Source: Urechidicola vernalis (GTDB lineage: Bacteria; Bacteroidota; Bacteroidia; Flavobacteriales; Flavobacteriaceae). Taken from it: DNA of 64,000 nt. The stretch is taken from the NCBI RefSeq assembly GCF_031846385.1, contig NZ_JAVRHV010000001.1, positions 1,054,001-1,118,000 of the forward strand, read 5' to 3'. A program made the position numbers and the translations under genes. How positions within the stretch are numbered: the first letter of the stretch is position 1; each line of letters starts with the position of its first letter. This document shows, one piece after another, positions 7,738 to 16,567 of this stretch. The notes under the pieces are model-generated. The model saw nothing but the letters and a program-made list of their open reading frames with translations, was not told where the DNA came from and did no database searches.

Positions 7738-9834
7738 ATGAGATGTACATTTTCAGGGCTTCTAGTTCTCTTATCATTTTATACAACGTATAGTCAAAAG
7801 GAAGTAGTTCATCAAACTGACTCCATTCAAAACTCAGAATTGCTAGACGAAATCGTTGTGAAGTCGTCGCATTTTAGAAGTTCCTTAAAGTCAACTCCAT
7901 CTTCAATTAGTGTATTAAAATCTGCGGTAATTAACTCTAGTAATACTATAAATATTGCATCTGTGTTAAATACCATTCCAGGGCTATATATGCATAATGG
8001 AACCCTAACTACAAACAGGATAACGATTAGAGGTATCGGTTCTAGAAATCTTTTCGGCACCAGTAAAATAAGAGCCTATTACAAAGACATACCATTAACT
8101 AACGGGTCAGGGTTTTCAACTATAGAAGATATTGACATGAAGGCTATAGGTTCTGTTGAAATTTTAAAAGGTCCTTCTTCAAGTTTATATGGGTCAGGCC
8201 TTGGGGGAACAATACAAATTAATCCGTTTTCTAATAAGAACAATTCGTTTGGAAGTATAGAATATTACAATGGTTCTTTCGGAATGCAAAAAATAAACGC
8301 TATTATAAACTACTCCAGTTCAAACGGCAGCACTTCTATAATATACTCGAACCTCCACAGCGACGGTTATCGAGAAAACAATGAAACAGATAGAGAAACA
8401 ATTAGTTTAAATTCCAGTTATAATTTAAACGAAAACAATCAATTAAATATTTTTGCAACATATATAGATTTAAAAGCATTTATCCCAAGTTCATTAAATG
8501 AGCAAGACTATATAAACGATCCAACAAAAGCAGCATTTACTTGGGGGCGTGCAAAAGGATATGAAGATTATAAAAAGGGTCTATTTGGTTTATCTTGGCA
8601 ACATAAATATTCACAAAATACCGAACAATATACAAGTATTTTTACTTCATTTTTAGATGCATACGAACCTAGACCTTTTAACATATTGCAAGAAAAGACA
8701 AACGGAATTGGTATTAGAAGCAGGTTAAACTCTAGTTTTCAACTTTTTTCTAAACAATTTGAATATGTAATAGGTGGAGAGTTATTTTCAGACACTAATG
8801 AATACCAGACCTTTGAAAACTTGTATAGAGAATACCCTCCAGAAACCGGAAGTGTACAAGGTGGCTTATTGAGCGATTTAAAAGAAAAACGCAGTTATTT
8901 TAACTTATTCTTAGATTCAAAGTATCATTTTTCAAATACTTTATTTCTAAGTGCAGGTTTAAATCTGAACAAAACCTATTATGACCTTACTGATTATTAC
9001 AACAACGAAAATGATAATTTATCTGGAGATTATAAATATGATTTAATTGTTTCTCCAAAGGCTGCCTTAACCTATGCTTTCGCTAAAAACAATATGGTTT
9101 TTATTAGTTCATCTCATGGATTCTCTACGCCTTCTTTAGAAGAAACCTTATTACCCAATGGATTAATAAATACAGCTATTAAACCAGAATCGGGCTGGAA
9201 TTTTGAAATTGGATCTAGAGGACAGATTATTAAAAATCATTCATATGACGTAGCACTATTCCGAATGAATGTAAAGGATCTACTTGTTGCACGCCGAACT
9301 GGTGATAATCAATTTATTGGAGTAAATGCTGGTAAAACAACGTATAACGGGTTGGAAATAGCAACTTACCATCAATTGATTAAATCCGACAATATTGATC
9401 TAAAAATTCATAACGCTTTTACTTTAAACAATTTTAAGTTTAAAGATTTTGTAACTGAACAGAATGATTATTCTGGGAACGATCTAACTGGTGTTCCTAA
9501 CCAAGTTTTCAATTCTAGCTTATTTCTTAATTTCAAGTCTGGTGCCTATATAAGTGCTAATTATAACTATATTGGTTCAATTCCAATGCGAGATGACAAT
9601 AGTAAGTATTCCGAAAGTTATCAAATTATAAATACAAAATTTGGATTTAAAGCCGCTTTATTTGAAAACGTAATTTTCGACTTCTACGGTGGAATAAATA
9701 ATATATTTGACGAGAAATACGCTTCTATGCTTTTGATTAACGCAAGTAGTTTTGGAGGAAATGCACCAAGATATTATTACCCTGGCGAACCTATAAATTA
9801 CTACTTCGGGATGCAATTGAATTATCAATTTTAA
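7738..9834 (+). CDS. TonB-dependent outer-membrane receptor (siderophore/iron-complex type)
   Basis: A 698-residue outer-membrane protein. It has a signal peptide ending near TTYSQ, a TonB-box-like LDEIVVKSS, and then the plug domain with RITIRGIGSRNLFG and VEILKGPSSSLYGSGLGGTI. A beta barrel follows, ending in the typical aromatic terminus QLNYQF. There is no N-terminal carboxypeptidase-like domain, unlike the SusC proteins in this window. The EILKGP-SSSLYG plug signature is common in iron-complex receptors, but the ligand is not determined by it. It starts 14 bases after DUF389, so it probably belongs to the same operon. Confidence 0.88.
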   Translation: MRCTFSGLLVLLSFYTTYSQKEVVHQTDSIQNSELLDEIVVKSSHFRSSLKSTPSSISVLKSAVINSSNTINIASVLNTIPGLYMHNGTLTTNRITIRGIGSRNLFGTSKIRAYYKDIPLTNGSGFSTIEDIDMKAIGSVEILKGPSSSLYGSGLGGTIQINPFSNKNNSFGSIEYYNGSFGMQKINAIINYSSSNGSTSIIYSNLHSDGYRENNETDRETISLNSSYNLNENNQLNIFATYIDLKAFIPSSLNEQDYINDPTKAAFTWGRAKGYEDYKKGLFGLSWQHKYSQNTEQYTSIFTSFLDAYEPRPFNILQEKTNGIGIRSRLNSSFQLFSKQFEYVIGGELFSDTNEYQTFENLYREYPPETGSVQGGLLSDLKEKRSYFNLFLDSKYHFSNTLFLSAGLNLNKTYYDLTDYYNNENDNLSGDYKYDLIVSPKAALTYAFAKNNMVFISSSHGFSTPSLEETLLPNGLINTAIKPESGWNFEIGSRGQIIKNHSYDVALFRMNVKDLLVARRTGDNQFIGVNAGKTTYNGLEIATYHQLIKSDNIDLKIHNAFTLNNFKFKDFVTEQNDYSGNDLTGVPNQVFNSSLFLNFKSGAYISANYNYIGSIPMRDDNSKYSESYQIINTKFGFKAALFENVIFDFYGGINNIFDEKYASMLLINASSFGGNAPRYYYPGEPINYYFGMQLNYQF

Positions 9835-9893
9835 ATAATTTAATGCTCATTAAAATTTTGTAGCTTTACATTCTATTTCTTAATACAGTAATT

Positions 9894-11015
9894 ATGAAAA
9901 AACTTCTTTTCTTACCAATTCTAGCATTAGTCTCACTTGTTTCATGTGAAAATAAAAATGCCAATGCATTGGTTTATAATTCAACTGAAAATCCAGCGGT
10001 AACTTTAGAATTAGAAACGATCATTGAATCTAAACGACCTTGGAGTATGACCTTTTTATCTGATGACACGATGCTCGTTACTGAGATTGATGGCAAGTTA
10101 TTGTTGGTTAAAAATGGAACTAAAACTGAAATAGACGGGTTGCCAGAAATTGAAGTTAGAGGTCAAGGAGGATTATTAGACATTGAAGCGCACCCAAATT
10201 ATAGTGAAAATGGGTGGATCTATTTTACTTATGCAACTTCTGAAGGAGATTCGAATGATGGAGCAAACACAGCAGTTATGCGTGCCAAAATAGAAAACAA
10301 TACACTTGTGAAAAAAGAGCAACTATACCGTGGAACTCCGAACGAAAAATCTGGAAATCATTTTGGTTCAAGATTGGCTTTTGACAAGAATAACTTCCTT
10401 TATTTTAGTATTGGAGATCGTTTTAATAGAGATGTAAATCCTCAAGACATTACCAAAGATGGCGGTAAAATTTACAGATTGAATGATGATGGATCAATAC
10501 CAGAAAGCAATCCATTTCATAATGAACCTAATGCTAAAAAGGCAATTTTTACATTCGGAAATAGAAACCCTCAAGGAATGGCATTAAATCCTGAAACAGG
10601 TGAAATATGGACTCACGAGCATGGCCCTAAGGGGGGAGATGAAATAAATATTATGCAAGCTGGAAAAAATTATGGCTGGCCCAAAGCGAGTTATGGAATA
10701 AACTATAATGGCACTACCCTTACCGAACATACTTCCTTACCCGGGATGGAAGATCCGATCCATTATTGGGTACCATCTATTGCGCCTAGTGGGATGGAAT
10801 TTGTTACTAGCGAACGCTATCCATCATTGAAAGGAAATCTACTTGTAGGCTCACTAAAATTCCAATATTTAAATCACTGCCATTTAGAAAACAACAAAGT
10901 GGTAAAAGAAGAAAAATTATTTGAAAACATTGGGCGTGTGCGTTCTGTAAAACAAAGCCCTGATGGTTTTATATATCTGGCCGTTGAAGGGAAGGGAATT
11001 CTAAAGATTAAATAA
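9894..11015 (+). CDS. PQQ-dependent sugar dehydrogenase (glucose/sorbosone dehydrogenase family) lipoprotein
   Basis: A 373-residue protein with a lipoprotein signal (LVSC, Cys18), so it is anchored in the envelope. The six-bladed propeller family signature is clear: FGNRNPQGMALNP, then HEHGPKGGDEIN and GKNYGWP around residues 240-260, matching soluble glucose/aldose sugar dehydrogenases such as E. coli YliI. These oxidise aldoses in the periplasm using PQQ. No pqq biosynthesis gene is in the window, so the cofactor may be scavenged or the enzyme may be inactive without it. A weak -7-like TAGCTTTA lies about 25 bases upstream. The small lipoprotein gene follows after 4 bases. Confidence 0.88.
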   Translation: MKKLLFLPILALVSLVSCENKNANALVYNSTENPAVTLELETIIESKRPWSMTFLSDDTMLVTEIDGKLLLVKNGTKTEIDGLPEIEVRGQGGLLDIEAHPNYSENGWIYFTYATSEGDSNDGANTAVMRAKIENNTLVKKEQLYRGTPNEKSGNHFGSRLAFDKNNFLYFSIGDRFNRDVNPQDITKDGGKIYRLNDDGSIPESNPFHNEPNAKKAIFTFGNRNPQGMALNPETGEIWTHEHGPKGGDEINIMQAGKNYGWPKASYGINYNGTTLTEHTSLPGMEDPIHYWVPSIAPSGMEFVTSERYPSLKGNLLVGSLKFQYLNHCHLENNKVVKEEKLFENIGRVRSVKQSPDGFIYLAVEGKGILKIK

Positions 11016-11019
11016 TTAG

Positions 11020-11451
11020 ATGAAGAAACTTTATCTATTAATGGTTATCGCTATGACCATTATTTCTTGTGCTCACAATGAAAATTCGACTGCGTCTATT
11101 AAAGGTACTTGGAAATTATTTTATGGCTCAATTGAGGAAAATGATTCGTTACAAATTAAAGATATTAGCAAATCTGATTTTATCAAAATAATAAACGCTT
11201 CTCATTTCTCTTTTTTCAACCAAGTAAAGGGAACTTCTGAAAGTTTTTATGGTGGCGCAGGAACTTATACACTAAATGGTAATGATTATGTTGAATCATT
11301 AAACTACATAGGGTCAACTGATTTAAGAGGACATAAATTTCCATTTAAAATAGAGTTGAAAGGAGACACTTTAATTCAATATGGTCATGAAAAAGTGGAG
11401 GCCGCAAATATAGATCGATATATTGTAGAGAAATATGTTAGAATAAAGTAA
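11020..11451 (+). CDS. Small lipoprotein, lipocalin-like
   Basis: A 143-residue predicted lipoprotein with MKKLYLLMVIAMTIISC (lipid attachment Cys17). The mature part opens with GTWKLFYGS and contains alternating beta-strand patterns such as HFSFFNQ, GAGTYTLNGNDYVE and FPFKIELKGDTLIQ. This is the pattern of small lipocalin-like or DUF4488-like barrels. It lies 4 bases after the sugar dehydrogenase and is surely co-transcribed with it. Function unknown. Confidence 0.65.
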   Translation: MKKLYLLMVIAMTIISCAHNENSTASIKGTWKLFYGSIEENDSLQIKDISKSDFIKIINASHFSFFNQVKGTSESFYGGAGTYTLNGNDYVESLNYIGSTDLRGHKFPFKIELKGDTLIQYGHEKVEAANIDRYIVEKYVRIK

Positions 11452-11456
11452 ATTTC

Positions 11457-12371
11457 TTATTCTCTAATTAATGGTAGCGTTGAACAACGTAACAAACCTT
11501 CTTGTTTTGCAATTTCAGAATAATTTACTTCTTCTACGTTAAATCCTTGTGCTCGTAGCCATGAATTCAATCGCGTAAAATTCTTTTCAGAAATAATAAC
11601 TTCAGGAGAAATTGAAAACACATTGGAATTCATATTATACATTTCCTCTTTAGTGATTTCAAAAATATTTTCCTTACCAAACAAGTCTACTAAAAACTGA
11701 TATTCTTTCTCAACTAAAAATCCGTTTTTATGTATAATAGCCTTATTGGTTCCTATTGGTTGAAAACAGCAATCTAAATGTAAAGCATTGTTTTTTGCAT
11801 CTGTGTTAGATTTTCTCAATTCAAATGACTTCACCATTTTATCAGGAAATAATTCTTGTAAAGCCATTACCGCATCCATATTTGTACGAGCAGTAATATA
11901 ATCTGGATAATCATCTCCAGAATAAGTTCCGACAAAAATATAATCACCCCAGGGCATTACATCTCCTCCTTCAACATGTGCTTCTTCGGGTAATTCAAAA
12001 ATACAATCCGAATTAAACGTTTTAAGAATATGATCTATGGCATGTATCTCTCTATCCCGATCGGGAAGAATATTGGCACGAATAAATTTATCTTCAATAA
12101 CAAAGCCTATATCTCTAGAAAATATTTGATTATAATTTTCAATAATTGTTGGTCTATAAACTGTAACATTGTGTTTCTTAAAAACTTCAGACACCTCATC
12201 CATTTCTTTAATCATATCCACTTCTTTTGGATAAGTACCGGCCTTTACATGTTCCATCGATTTAGGATCGTAGCATTCCGATAATTTTGGAGTAGGACCA
12301 TTACTATTTGCCGTTCCTAATATAACTGCTTGCAATGGTGAGGTTTCGTTTTCAATATTAAATTTAAACAT
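11457..12371 (-). CDS. Amidinotransferase-fold enzyme (dimethylarginine dimethylaminohydrolase / arginine deiminase superfamily)
   Basis: A 304-residue cytosolic protein. EEAHVEGGDVMPWGDYIFVG is the guanidine-binding EGGD segment of the superfamily, ALHLDCCFQPIG supplies the catalytic His, and LLRCSTLPLIRE puts the nucleophilic Cys at about residue 296, close to the C-terminus as in DDAH. Hydrolysis of a guanidino compound (arginine or methylarginine) or amidino transfer is expected; the substrate is not resolved. It starts 25 bases beyond the citrate synthase terminator and converges on the lipoprotein gene, with 5 bases between the stops. Confidence 0.8.
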   Translation of the reverse strand: MFKFNIENETSPLQAVILGTANSNGPTPKLSECYDPKSMEHVKAGTYPKEVDMIKEMDEVSEVFKKHNVTVYRPTIIENYNQIFSRDIGFVIEDKFIRANILPDRDREIHAIDHILKTFNSDCIFELPEEAHVEGGDVMPWGDYIFVGTYSGDDYPDYITARTNMDAVMALQELFPDKMVKSFELRKSNTDAKNNALHLDCCFQPIGTNKAIIHKNGFLVEKEYQFLVDLFGKENIFEITKEEMYNMNSNVFSISPEVIISEKNFTRLNSWLRAQGFNVEEVNYSEIAKQEGLLRCSTLPLIRE

Positions 12372-12383
12372 AGCGCAAAAAAA

Positions 12384-12417
12384 TGTCGTTCAAATCATGA
12401 CTTAGATTTGAACGACA
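12384..12417 (-). terminator. Intrinsic terminator after citrate synthase
   Basis: A perfect 12-base stem, GTCGTTCAAATC / GATTTGAACGAC, with an 8-base loop. On the minus strand it is followed by ATTTTTTT. It lies 25 bases past the citrate synthase stop and just before the next gene's start. Confidence 0.85.
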
Positions 12418-12441
12418 AATGTACTTATTACTTTCTAAATA

Positions 12442-13734
12442 TTATCTATTTTCTACTGGTACAAATGCTCTTTCTGTAGCACCTATATAAATTTGTCTTG
12501 GTCTTCCAATTGGTTCTTTACGCAATCTCATTTCTCTCCATTGTGCAATCCAACCAGGTAAACGTCCTAGTGCAAACATCACAGTAAACATTTCTACTGG
12601 AATACCCATGGCTCTATAGATTATTCCAGAATAGAAATCTACGTTTGGATATAATTTTCTAGATACAAAATACTCATCCGTTAAAGCTTCTTGTTCTAAT
12701 CCTTTTGCAATTTCAAGAATTGGATCATTTACACCTAAATCTGCTAGTACTTCATCAGCTGCAACTTTAATTATTTTTGCTCTAGGATCAAAGTTCTTAT
12801 ATACTCTATGACCAAAGCCCATTAATCTAAATGGATCATTCTTGTCTTTTGCTTTTGCCATATACTTCTTAGTATCTCCTCCATCTTCTTTTATAGCTTC
12901 AAGCATTTCTAATACAGCTTGATTTGCACCACCATGCAATGGTCCCCATAATGCCGAAATCCCTGCTGATAAAGAAGCAAACAACCCTGCATGAGACGAA
13001 CCTACAACTCTAACCGTAGAAGTTGAGCAATTTTGCTCGTGATCCCCATGTAAAATCAATAATTTATCTAAAGCTTCAACTAGGATAGGGTTTAACTTAT
13101 ACTCTTCATTTGGTTGTTTGAACATCATTTTTAAAACGTTCTCTACATATCCTAAAGAGTTGTCTCCGTAATCTAAAGGCAATCCTTGCTTTTTACGCAT
13201 TGTCCAAGAAACCAATACAGGGAACTGCCCCATAATTCTTACAATAGCGTTGTACATGGCCTCTTCTGAACTAACATCTACAGATCCTGGATTAAATGCC
13301 GTTAAAGCACTTGTCAATGAAGACAACACGCCCATTGGATGCGCTGCCTTAGGAAAGGCATCCAAAATCTTTTTTACATCATCATCAACAACTGAATTCT
13401 TTTTAATATCGGCATGGAATTTCTCTAATTCCTCCTCCGTTGGTAATTCCCCAAAAATTAACAAATATGCAACCTCTAAAAAGTCAGCCTTCTCTGCTAA
13501 TTCTTCGATTGAATATCCTCTATATCTCAAAATTCCTTTTTCTCCTTCTAAAAAGGTAATTTCACTTACACAAGATCCTGTATTTTTGAATCCTGGATCA
13601 ATTGTAATCACGCCATTTGTTGCGCCTCTTAATTTAGATATGTCTATCGCTTTTTCATTCTCAGTCCCTACATATGTTGGGAATTCGAATACCTCTCCAT
13701 TAACTTCTAATTTTGCTTTATCTGACATATTCAT
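12442..13734 (-). CDS. gltA: Citrate synthase
   Basis: A 430-residue cytosolic enzyme that condenses acetyl-CoA and oxaloacetate at the entry to the TCA cycle. The active-site segment HGDHEQNCSTSTVR begins at about residue 229, GPLHGGANQAVLEML carries the second catalytic His, and GFGHRVYKNFDPRAK holds the third His/Asp region. The length fits the type II, hexameric Gram-negative enzyme, including its N-terminal beta domain. Two starts are possible, ATG at 13734 or ATG at 13728 (MSDKAKLE); they differ by two residues and the second is the more usual. The gene stands alone between two terminators. Confidence 0.97.
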   Translation of the reverse strand: MNMSDKAKLEVNGEVFEFPTYVGTENEKAIDISKLRGATNGVITIDPGFKNTGSCVSEITFLEGEKGILRYRGYSIEELAEKADFLEVAYLLIFGELPTEEELEKFHADIKKNSVVDDDVKKILDAFPKAAHPMGVLSSLTSALTAFNPGSVDVSSEEAMYNAIVRIMGQFPVLVSWTMRKKQGLPLDYGDNSLGYVENVLKMMFKQPNEEYKLNPILVEALDKLLILHGDHEQNCSTSTVRVVGSSHAGLFASLSAGISALWGPLHGGANQAVLEMLEAIKEDGGDTKKYMAKAKDKNDPFRLMGFGHRVYKNFDPRAKIIKVAADEVLADLGVNDPILEIAKGLEQEALTDEYFVSRKLYPNVDFYSGIIYRAMGIPVEMFTVMFALGRLPGWIAQWREMRLRKEPIGRPRQIYIGATERAFVPVENR

Positions 13735-13763
13735 TTTATTTTTTTATTCATTTTATCCGAGCA

Positions 13764-13771
13764 CGAAATTA
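13764..13771 (-). promoter_or_regulatory. Possible -7 element for gltA
   Basis: The minus-strand sequence TAATTTCG is one base off TAnnTTTG and lies about 30 bases before the start. A TTG lies 14 bases further upstream, closer than the usual 19-21. Weak support. Confidence 0.3.
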
Positions 13772-13883
13772 CGAAAAATCGTCCTCAATTAAAAGTTAAA
13801 TTGGTCTTAATATAGGTTTCACAAATTCGATTATCTTCTTTTAAATAATTATCATTTTCACCAATAAAAAACTCGTTTATAAC

Positions 13884-13919
13884 AAAAAAAACCAACACTT
13901 TTTACAATGTTGGCTTTTT
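13884..13919 (-). terminator. Intrinsic terminator after enolase
   Basis: On the minus strand, AAAAAGCCAACA pairs with TGTTGGTTTTTTTT across a 10-base loop. It lies 16 bases after the enolase stop and ends in a run of eight T. Confidence 0.8.
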
Positions 13920-13934
13920 GCTTTCAAATAAAAA

Positions 13935-15224
13935 TTAATTTATTTTAAATGCTTTTTCCTTCGGATAATAGGCTGTTTCTCCTAACTCCTCCTGAATTCT
14001 TAATAACTGGTTGTATTTAGCCATTCTATCAGAACGAGAAGCTGAACCTGTCTTAATTTGACCTGTATTTAACGCTACAGCTAAATCTGCAATTGTATTG
14101 TCTTCTGTTTCACCAGATCTGTGAGACATTACTGAAGTGAACCCAGCATTATGCGCCATATTAACTGCTGCAATAGTTTCTGTTAATGTTCCTATTTGAT
14201 TTACTTTAATTAGAATTGAGTTTGCAATATTATTTTCAATCCCTCTAGACAAACGCTCAACATTAGTTACGAATAAATCATCCCCAACTAATTGAACTTT
14301 TTCTCCAATTTTATCAGTTAAATATTTCCAACCATCCCAGTCATTCTCATCCATTCCATCTTCAATAGAAATAATTGGATATTTTGCAGCTAACTCTGCC
14401 AAATAATCTGCTTGTTCTTCAGATGTTCTAATCACACCACTATCTCCTTCAAATTTCTTGTAATCGTATTTTCCATCAACATAAAATTCTGCTGCTGCAC
14501 AATCCAACGCTAACATTACTTCTGACCCTGCTTTGTAACCAGCCTTCTCTATCGCAGCCAAAACCGTATCTAAAGCATCTTCCGTTCCGTCGAATGTTGG
14601 AGCAAATCCACCTTCATCACCAACCGCTGTGCTTAAATTACGATCGTGTAAAATTTTCTTTAGGTTATGGAAAATTTCACTACCAATTTGCATTGCATGT
14701 GTAAAGTTTTCTGCACCTACAGGCATTACCATAAATTCTTGAAATGCAATTGGCGCATCAGAATGTGAGCCTCCGTTTACAATATTCATCATTGGCACAG
14801 GTAAAGTGTTTGCACTTACGCCACCAACATATCTATATAAAGGCAAATTCAATTCATTTGCGGCTGCTTTTGCCACTGCCAAAGAAACACCTAAAATAGC
14901 ATTGGCTCCTAATTTAGCTTTATTTGGAGTTCCATCTAAATCAATCATTAATTGATCTATAGAATTTTGTTCAAATACAGATACTCCTAACAATTCACCA
15001 GAAATGATTTCATTTACATTCTTAACTGCCTTTAAAACTCCTTTACCCATGTAGCTATCTCCGCCATCTCTCAGTTCTACAGCTTCGTGTTCACCAGTTG
15101 ATGCTCCTGAAGGGACTGCTGCTCTTCCTAGCACACCGTTTTCAGTAACTACATCTACTTCTACAGTAGGATTACCTCTTGAATCAAAAATTTGTCTTGC
15201 ATGAATGTTTATAATGATACTCAT
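13935..15224 (-). CDS. eno: Enolase (phosphopyruvate hydratase)
   Basis: A 429-residue glycolytic enzyme converting 2-phosphoglycerate to phosphoenolpyruvate. Family landmarks are all present: ARQIFDSRGNPTVEVDV at the N-terminus, GEHEAVELRDG, the metal-binding SIEDGMDENDWDGW and LVGDDLFVTN, ILIKVNQIGTLTET with the catalytic Lys, and SHRSGETEDNTIADLAV. The length is standard. It has its own promoter overlapping the carA terminator upstream and its own terminator downstream, so it is probably monocistronic. Confidence 0.97.
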   Translation of the reverse strand: MSIIINIHARQIFDSRGNPTVEVDVVTENGVLGRAAVPSGASTGEHEAVELRDGGDSYMGKGVLKAVKNVNEIISGELLGVSVFEQNSIDQLMIDLDGTPNKAKLGANAILGVSLAVAKAAANELNLPLYRYVGGVSANTLPVPMMNIVNGGSHSDAPIAFQEFMVMPVGAENFTHAMQIGSEIFHNLKKILHDRNLSTAVGDEGGFAPTFDGTEDALDTVLAAIEKAGYKAGSEVMLALDCAAAEFYVDGKYDYKKFEGDSGVIRTSEEQADYLAELAAKYPIISIEDGMDENDWDGWKYLTDKIGEKVQLVGDDLFVTNVERLSRGIENNIANSILIKVNQIGTLTETIAAVNMAHNAGFTSVMSHRSGETEDNTIADLAVALNTGQIKTGSASRSDRMAKYNQLLRIQEELGETAYYPKEKAFKIN

Positions 15225-15255
15225 TTCTTTCTTTTTTTAATTATTTATACGGATG

Positions 15256-15283
15256 CAAAGATACAAAAACCCCTACGTACCAA
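15256..15283 (-). promoter_or_regulatory. Putative eno promoter overlapping the carA terminator
   Basis: The minus-strand -7 box TATCTTTG lies at 15256-15263 and a TTG at 15281-15283, with 17 bases between. The TTG falls in the loop of the carA terminator hairpin, and the spacer contains the hairpin's 3' arm and T-run. Confidence 0.55.
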
Positions 15284-15298
15284 TGTTACATAGGGGTT
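15265..15298 (-). terminator. Intrinsic terminator after carA
   Basis: A 12-base stem with one G-U pair, AACCCCTATGTA / TACGTAGGGGTT on the minus strand, with a 7-base loop, then TTTTTG. It lies about 60 bases past the carA stop. Confidence 0.75.
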
Positions 15299-15320
15299 AA
15301 ATTCTTAAATTATTGCGATA

Positions 15321-15348
15321 TTCTAAAATTCAGTTATGAATTTTAGAA
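15321..15348 (-). other. AT-rich hairpin directly after carA
   Basis: TTCTAAAATTCA and TGAATTTTAGAA form a perfect 12-base stem around a GTTA loop, 12 bases after the carA stop. No T-run follows, so it may stabilise the 3' end rather than terminate transcription by itself. Confidence 0.5.
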
Positions 15349-15359
15349 ACTCTTTATTT

Positions 15360-16466
15360 TTACTTCGCCTTTTTAATATTCTCAATAAATTGGTCAAATA
15401 AATAAGAAGAATCATGCGGCCCAGGACTTGCTTCTGGGTGATATTGTACTGAAAAACAGTTTTTATCCTTCATTTGTATACCCGCAACAGTCTCGTCATT
15501 TAAATGTATATGCGTTAATTCAAAATCTTCATTCTTTTCTAAAGACTCTTTACTAACAACAAATCCATGATTCTGAGAGGTTACTTCTCCTTTACCAGTT
15601 ACCAAATTCTTTACTGGATGATTAATTCCTCTATGCCCATTGTGCATTTTATAAGTTTCAATACCATTTGCCAAAGCAATTACTTGATGCCCTAAACAAA
15701 TACCAAATAAAGGTAAGTCTCTTTTAATAATCTCCTTTGCAACATTCCGAGCATCTACTAGCGGTGTTGGATCACCGGGGCCATTTGATAAGAAATACCC
15801 ATCTGGATTAAATGAAGCTAAATCTTCAAAAGTAGCGTTGTATGGAAATACTTTTACTTGACAACCTCTCTTAACCAAATTACGGATGATGTTCTTTTTA
15901 ATTCCAATATCCAAAGCAGCTATTTTATAGGTAGCTGAATCTTCACCAACAATATAAGACTGTTTTGTAGAAACTTTTGACGCCAATTCCAACCCATCCA
16001 TAGAAGGTTGTTCAGCTAATTGCTTCTTTAATGTTTCAATATTATCAACATCTGTAGAGATTACCGAATTCATCGCTCCTTTATCTCTTATATAACGTAC
16101 TACCGCTCTGGTATCCACATCTGAAATTGCGATTAAATTTTGCTTTTCAAAATAATTCTCTAAAGAATCATTTGCACGATCACGAGAATAATTGAAACTA
16201 AAATTTCTACAAACTAATCCTGCAATCTTTACAGAATCAGATTCTATTTCTTCATCATTCACTCCGTAATTACCAATATGCGCATTGGTAGTTAACATCA
16301 TTTGACCATAATAAGATGGATCTGTAAATATTTCTTGATACCCGGTCATACCTGTATTGAAACATATTTCTCCAAATGCTGATCCTTCAATGCCAATTGA
16401 CTTCCCTTCGAAGATGGTTCCATCTTCCAACAATAATATTGCTTTTTTGTGCTGCTTATACTCCAC
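15360..16466 (-). CDS. carA: Carbamoyl-phosphate synthase small (glutaminase) subunit
   Basis: A 368-residue cytosolic subunit that hydrolyses glutamine and passes ammonia to CarB for carbamoyl phosphate, the precursor of pyrimidines and arginine. The N-terminal CPSase domain begins ILLLEDGTIFEGKSIG. The class I glutamine amidotransferase domain has the nucleophile in FGICLGHQ and the His-Glu pair in VQYHPEASPGPHD. The start is a GTG at 16466: an in-frame TAA lies 8 codons upstream with no ATG between, and the resulting N-terminus matches the family. carB is not adjacent. Its promoter overlaps the rplQ terminator. Confidence 0.95.
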   Translation of the reverse strand: MEYKQHKKAILLLEDGTIFEGKSIGIEGSAFGEICFNTGMTGYQEIFTDPSYYGQMMLTTNAHIGNYGVNDEEIESDSVKIAGLVCRNFSFNYSRDRANDSLENYFEKQNLIAISDVDTRAVVRYIRDKGAMNSVISTDVDNIETLKKQLAEQPSMDGLELASKVSTKQSYIVGEDSATYKIAALDIGIKKNIIRNLVKRGCQVKVFPYNATFEDLASFNPDGYFLSNGPGDPTPLVDARNVAKEIIKRDLPLFGICLGHQVIALANGIETYKMHNGHRGINHPVKNLVTGKGEVTSQNHGFVVSKESLEKNEDFELTHIHLNDETVAGIQMKDKNCFSVQYHPEASPGPHDSSYLFDQFIENIKKAK

Positions 16467-16500
16467 TTTAAATCCTTTGTTTTCTTAAATTATTTCCGTT

Positions 16501-16529
16501 CAAATATAAAAAAAAGGATAAACTAACAA
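16501..16529 (-). promoter_or_regulatory. Putative carA promoter nested in the rplQ terminator
   Basis: The minus-strand -7 box TATATTTG (16501-16508) lies 18 bases from a TTG at 16527-16529. The TTG is in the loop of the rplQ terminator hairpin and the spacer is its 3' arm plus T-run. The transcript would start near 16495, a leader of about 30 nt. Confidence 0.6.
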
Positions 16530-16544
16530 TTAGCTTATCCTTTT
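16508..16544 (-). terminator. Intrinsic terminator of the ribosomal cluster, after rplQ
   Basis: The minus-strand stem AAAAGGATAAGCTAA / TTAGTTTATCCTTTT has one G-U pair and a short loop, followed by more T. It marks the end of the long ribosomal transcript, 23 bases after the rplQ stop. Confidence 0.85.
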
Positions 16545-16567
16545 ATATTATCAACGAGTTATCCTCA

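Noticed and set aside
9839..9854. TTTAATG / CATTAAA inverted repeat after the TonB-dependent receptor gene, as a terminator
   Set aside because: The stem is only seven AT-rich pairs with a two-base loop, and the following ATTTTG is a poor T-run. Not convincing.
13250..13792. Plus-strand frame of 180 codons opposite citrate synthase
   Set aside because: A shadow of the gltA reading frame: serine-rich, no motifs, no promoter.
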